The position numbers were made by a program, and so were the translations under genes. A stretch of 64,000 bases of DNA from Streptomyces wuyuanensis (GTDB lineage: Bacteria > Actinomycetota > Actinomycetes > Streptomycetales > Streptomycetaceae). The notes beneath the pieces were generated by a model. That model ran no database searches. It was given only the letters and a program-made list of their open reading frames with translations, and was not told where the DNA came from. Positions 61,541 through 64,000 of this stretch are shown here, piece after piece. The stretch is taken from contig NZ_FNHI01000001.1 of assembly GCF_900103455.1 (NCBI RefSeq), positions 186,001-250,000 of the forward strand. Reading direction: 5' to 3'. Numbering within the stretch: position 1 is the stretch's first letter; each line of letters starts with the position of its first letter.

Positions 61541-62548
61541 ATGGCGACACAACTCGAAGGCCGCCACTTCCTCAAGGAGCTCGATTTCACGGCCGAGGAG
61601 TTCCGCGGCCTGATCGACCTGGCCGCCGAGCTCAAGGCGGCCAAGCGGGCCGGCGCCGAGGTGCAGCGCCTGCGCGGGAAGAACATCGCGCTGATCTTCG
61701 AGAAGACCTCCACGCGCACCCGCTGCGCCTTCGAGGTCGCCGCCGCCGACCAGGGCGCGTCCACGACGTACCTCGATCCGGCCGCCTCCCAGCTGGGACA
61801 CAAGGAGTCGGTCAGGGACACCGCGCGCGTCCTCGGCCGGATGTTCGACGGCATCGAGTACCGGGGGGAGAGCCAGGCGGCCGTCGAGGAGCTCGCCGCA
61901 TACGCCGGGGTCCCGGTGTTCAACGGGCTCACCGACGACTGGCACCCCACCCAGATGCTCGCCGACGTGCTCACCATGACCGAGCACAGCGACAAGCCGC
62001 TGACCGCGATCGCACTGGCCTACCTCGGCGACGCCCGGTTCAACATGGGCAACTCCTACCTCGTCACCGGCGCCCTGCTCGGCATGGACGTGCGGATCGT
62101 CGCTCCCAAGGCCTACTGGCCCGCCGACGAGGTCGTCGCTGCGGCCCGCGAGGCCGCCGCGACGAGCGGGGCGACGATCACCCTGACCGAGGACATCGCC
62201 GAGGGCGTCGGGGGCGCGGACTTCGTGGCCACCGACGTGTGGGTCTCCATGGGCGAGCCCAAGGAGGTGTGGGACGAGCGCATCGCGGCCCTCGCCCCGT
62301 ACGCGGTGACGATGGACGTCCTGCGCGCCACCGGCAACGCGGACGTCGGGTTCCTCCACTGCCTGCCGGCCTTCCACGACCTCGGCACCCGCATCGGCCG
62401 CGAGCTCCACGAACGGCACGGGCTGACCGAGCTCGAGGTCACCGACGAGGTGTTCGAATCCGCTCACTCGCTCGTCTTCGACGAGGCGGAGAACCGGATG
62501 CACACGATCAAGGCCGTCCTCGTCGCGACCATGGCCACGGCCGGATAG
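61541..62548 (+). CDS. argF: Ornithine carbamoyltransferase
   Basis: 335 residues: carbamoyl-phosphate motif '[18 protein letters not shown]', '[14 protein letters not shown]', '[15 protein letters not shown]', ornithine loop '[11 protein letters not shown]'. Interconverts ornithine plus carbamoyl phosphate and citrulline plus phosphate. Beside arcA and a permease it is likely the catabolic enzyme (arcB role), though sequence alone does not separate this from biosynthetic ArgF. AGGAG before ATG. Confidence 0.93.
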   Translation: MATQLEGRHFLKELDFTAEEFRGLIDLAAELKAAKRAGAEVQRLRGKNIALIFEKTSTRTRCAFEVAAADQGASTTYLDPAASQLGHKESVRDTARVLGRMFDGIEYRGESQAAVEELAAYAGVPVFNGLTDDWHPTQMLADVLTMTEHSDKPLTAIALAYLGDARFNMGNSYLVTGALLGMDVRIVAPKAYWPADEVVAAAREAAATSGATITLTEDIAEGVGGADFVATDVWVSMGEPKEVWDERIAALAPYAVTMDVLRATGNADVGFLHCLPAFHDLGTRIGRELHERHGLTELEVTDEVFESAHSLVFDEAENRMHTIKAVLVATMATAG

Positions 62549-62605
62549 CCATATCGGCGATTCGGGCCGTATGCGGCTCTGCGGTTAGCATCTGTCCCGT
62601 TCAGG

Positions 62606-62636
62606 TGGGGTCCGGGCTCACAAGGCCCGGACCCCA
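62606..62636. terminator. Hairpin between OTC and permease genes
   Basis: TGGGGTCCGGGC (62606-62617) and GCCCGGACCCCA (62625-62636) pair perfectly around a seven-base loop, 58 bases after the OTC stop and 57 before the permease ATG. Confidence 0.85.
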
Positions 62637-62693
62637 TCGCGTTGTCCGCACCCCCCCACGCACCACCCCGCACCACCGAGAAGAGAACCACCC

Positions 62694-64000
62694 ATGCGCA
62701 TCAAGAGCCCTGCCCAACTGATCGCCGAATCCGGCGCGGATCGCGAGGGCCACGGCCTCAAGCGCACCATGGGACTCTTCCAGCTGGTCTGCTTCGGCGT
62801 CGGAGCCATCGTGGGCACCGGCATCTTCGTCGGCCTGTCCGACAGCGTCGCCGAGGCGGGCCCGGCCGTCGTCGTCTCGTTCGTCCTCGCCGCGATCACC
62901 TGCGTGTTCACCGCCTTCTCGTTCGCCGAGCTGGGCAGCGCCATCCCCGTCTCCGGCTCCTCGTACTCCTTCGCCTACGCCACCCTCGGCGAGCGTGTCG
63001 CCTTCCTCACCGGCTGGTGCCTGCTGCTGGAGTACGGCGTGTCCGTCTCCGCCGTCGCCGTCGGCTGGGGCCAGTACCTCAACGAACTCCTCGGCGGCCT
63101 GACCGGCCACCGGCTGCCCGCCGCACTCTCCGCCCCGCCCGGCGAAGGCGGCGTCGTGAACCTCCCCGCCGTCGTCGTCATCCTCCTCGCCGCGACGCTC
63201 CTCGTCCGCGGCATCCGCGAGTCCGCCCGCGCCACCGCCGCGATGGCCGTCGTGAAGCTCGCCGTCCTCGGCCTCTTCTGCGCCGTCGCGTTCACCGCCT
63301 ACGAGTCCGGCAACCTCTCCCCGTTCGCGCCGCACGAGCTCGCCGGCATCACCTCCGGCGCCTCCCTCGCCTTCTTCTCCTACATCGGCTTCGACGCCAT
63401 CACCACCGCCGGCGAGGAAGTGAAGAACCCCCGCCGCAACATCCCCCTCGCGATCATGATCTGCATCGGCCTGGTCACCCTGCTGTACTGCACGGTCGCG
63501 CTCGGTGCCATCGGCGCCATGTCCGCCGGCGACGTCGCCGACAAGCCCGCGGCCCTCTCGCTCATCGTCGACAAGGTCACCGGCTCCGGCATCGGCGGCG
63601 GCGTCATCGCCTTCGGCGCCGTGGTCGCCATCGCGTCCGTCGTCCTCGCCGTGATGTACGGCCAGACCCGCATCCTGATGTCGATGTCCCGCGACGGGCT
63701 CGTGCCCCGCGTCTTCCAGCGCGTCTCCCCGCGCACCGCGACCCCCGTCGCCAACACCTGGATCGTCGCCGCCGTCTTCGCCCTGCCCGCCGCCGTCGTC
63801 CCCCTCGACGTGGTGATGAACCTGACGACCATCGGCACCCTCGCCGTCATGGCCGTGGTGAACGTCGCCGTGATCGCCCTCCGCCGCCGCCACCCCGGCA
63901 CCGAGACCTCGTTCCGGGTGCCGCTGTATCCCCTCAGCCCCGTGCTGGGCGTGCTGTTCTGCCTCTATCTGATGTGGGGCACCGGCTGGACGACCTGGCT
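62694..64000 (+). CDS. Amino acid permease, APC superfamily (3' end cut by window)
   Basis: 435 codons visible. Twelve-helix APC transporter: N-terminal 'GADREGHGLKRTMGLFQLVCFGVGAIVGTGIFVGLSDSVAEAGPAVVVSFVLAAI' with the substrate loop GxGxG/GTGIF, 'AELGSAIPVSGSSYSFAYATLGE', 'SYIGFDAITTAGEEVKNPRRNIPLAI', 'GQTRILMSMSRDGLVPRVF'. These match the CAT/basic amino acid type, consistent with arginine or ornithine exchange next to arcA and OTC. ATG 62694; SD GAGAA weak. The rest of the gene is beyond the window. Confidence 0.9.
   Translation, partial: MRIKSPAQLIAESGADREGHGLKRTMGLFQLVCFGVGAIVGTGIFVGLSDSVAEAGPAVVVSFVLAAITCVFTAFSFAELGSAIPVSGSSYSFAYATLGERVAFLTGWCLLLEYGVSVSAVAVGWGQYLNELLGGLTGHRLPAALSAPPGEGGVVNLPAVVVILLAATLLVRGIRESARATAAMAVVKLAVLGLFCAVAFTAYESGNLSPFAPHELAGITSGASLAFFSYIGFDAITTAGEEVKNPRRNIPLAIMICIGLVTLLYCTVALGAIGAMSAGDVADKPAALSLIVDKVTGSGIGGGVIAFGAVVAIASVVLAVMYGQTRILMSMSRDGLVPRVFQRVSPRTATPVANTWIVAAVFALPAAVVPLDVVMNLTTIGTLAVMAVVNVAVIALRRRHPGTETSFRVPLYPLSPVLGVLFCLYLMWGTGWTTW

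Overview
The window is high-GC actinobacterial DNA that looks like Streptomyces. GTG starts, SD-coupled overlapping genes, a SARP/AfsR regulator, SpoIIE-type PP2C phosphatases, a SepF paralogue and a bacterial RNA-repair pair (Hen1-Pnkp) all fit. The order is: the start of a kdp potassium-transport operon (1-2282); an untranslated stretch (2283-3377); a natural-product gene cluster of about 38 kb (3378-41125); then conserved or accessory genes (41219-64000).

The cluster has a long leftward operon (19371 down to 3378; 12 genes, nearly all overlapping or abutting). In order of transcription: alpha-oxoamine synthase, SDR, NRPS (C-A-PCP; threonine-like code), KS-ACP-TE without AT, aldehyde dehydrogenase/acyl reductase-like protein, acyl-CoA-dehydrogenase-like flavoprotein, class III aminotransferase, SRPBCC protein, small membrane protein, DUF2156 aminoacyl-transferase-like protein, ferritin-like diiron protein, alpha/beta hydrolase. 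I read the last part as an azoxy (N-N bond) module like VlmH/VlmA/VlmO/VlmB of valanimycin: an acyl chain becomes an aldehyde, amine, hydroxylamine, O-aminoacyl-hydroxylamine, hydrazine and then azoxy group. Rightward operons supply a private fatty-acid branch (FabG, enoyl reductase, MaoC dehydratase, ACP, AMP-ligase, KAS II), a SET-domain protein, a ThDP enzyme with a Leu/Glu-dehydrogenase-like protein, a second SRPBCC protein, a desaturase, and a methyl-cycle cassette (metK, metF, adenosine-kinase-like). Oxoamine synthase, SDR, desaturase and SAM supply would suit an elaiomycin-like alkenyl azoxy alcohol, but the product is not proved, and the NRPS and KS-ACP-TE are unexplained by that model.

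Four promoters in the cluster carry the same operator directly after the -10 box (GAACGR-N6-YCGTTC; 19675, 23342, 30688, 36070). One is the promoter of the cluster's own TetR gene, so TetR probably controls itself, the SARP gene and at least two biosynthetic transcripts. Three transcript leaders hold unreported-looking small ORFs (12, 29 and 65 codons).

The right flank holds a tendamistat-like alpha-amylase inhibitor, a DUF402 protein, an acyltransferase-like membrane protein, a decayed patch (half an aldehyde dehydrogenase, a frameshifted DMT transporter and a TetR stub), two PAS/GAF-PP2C phosphatases, SepF-like, ATPase and MazG-like genes, an F420-type oxidoreductase, homocysteine methyltransferase, Hen1-Pnkp, and arcA-OTC-amino acid permease (cut by the right edge). 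No tRNA, rRNA, CRISPR array or intact insertion sequence was seen.
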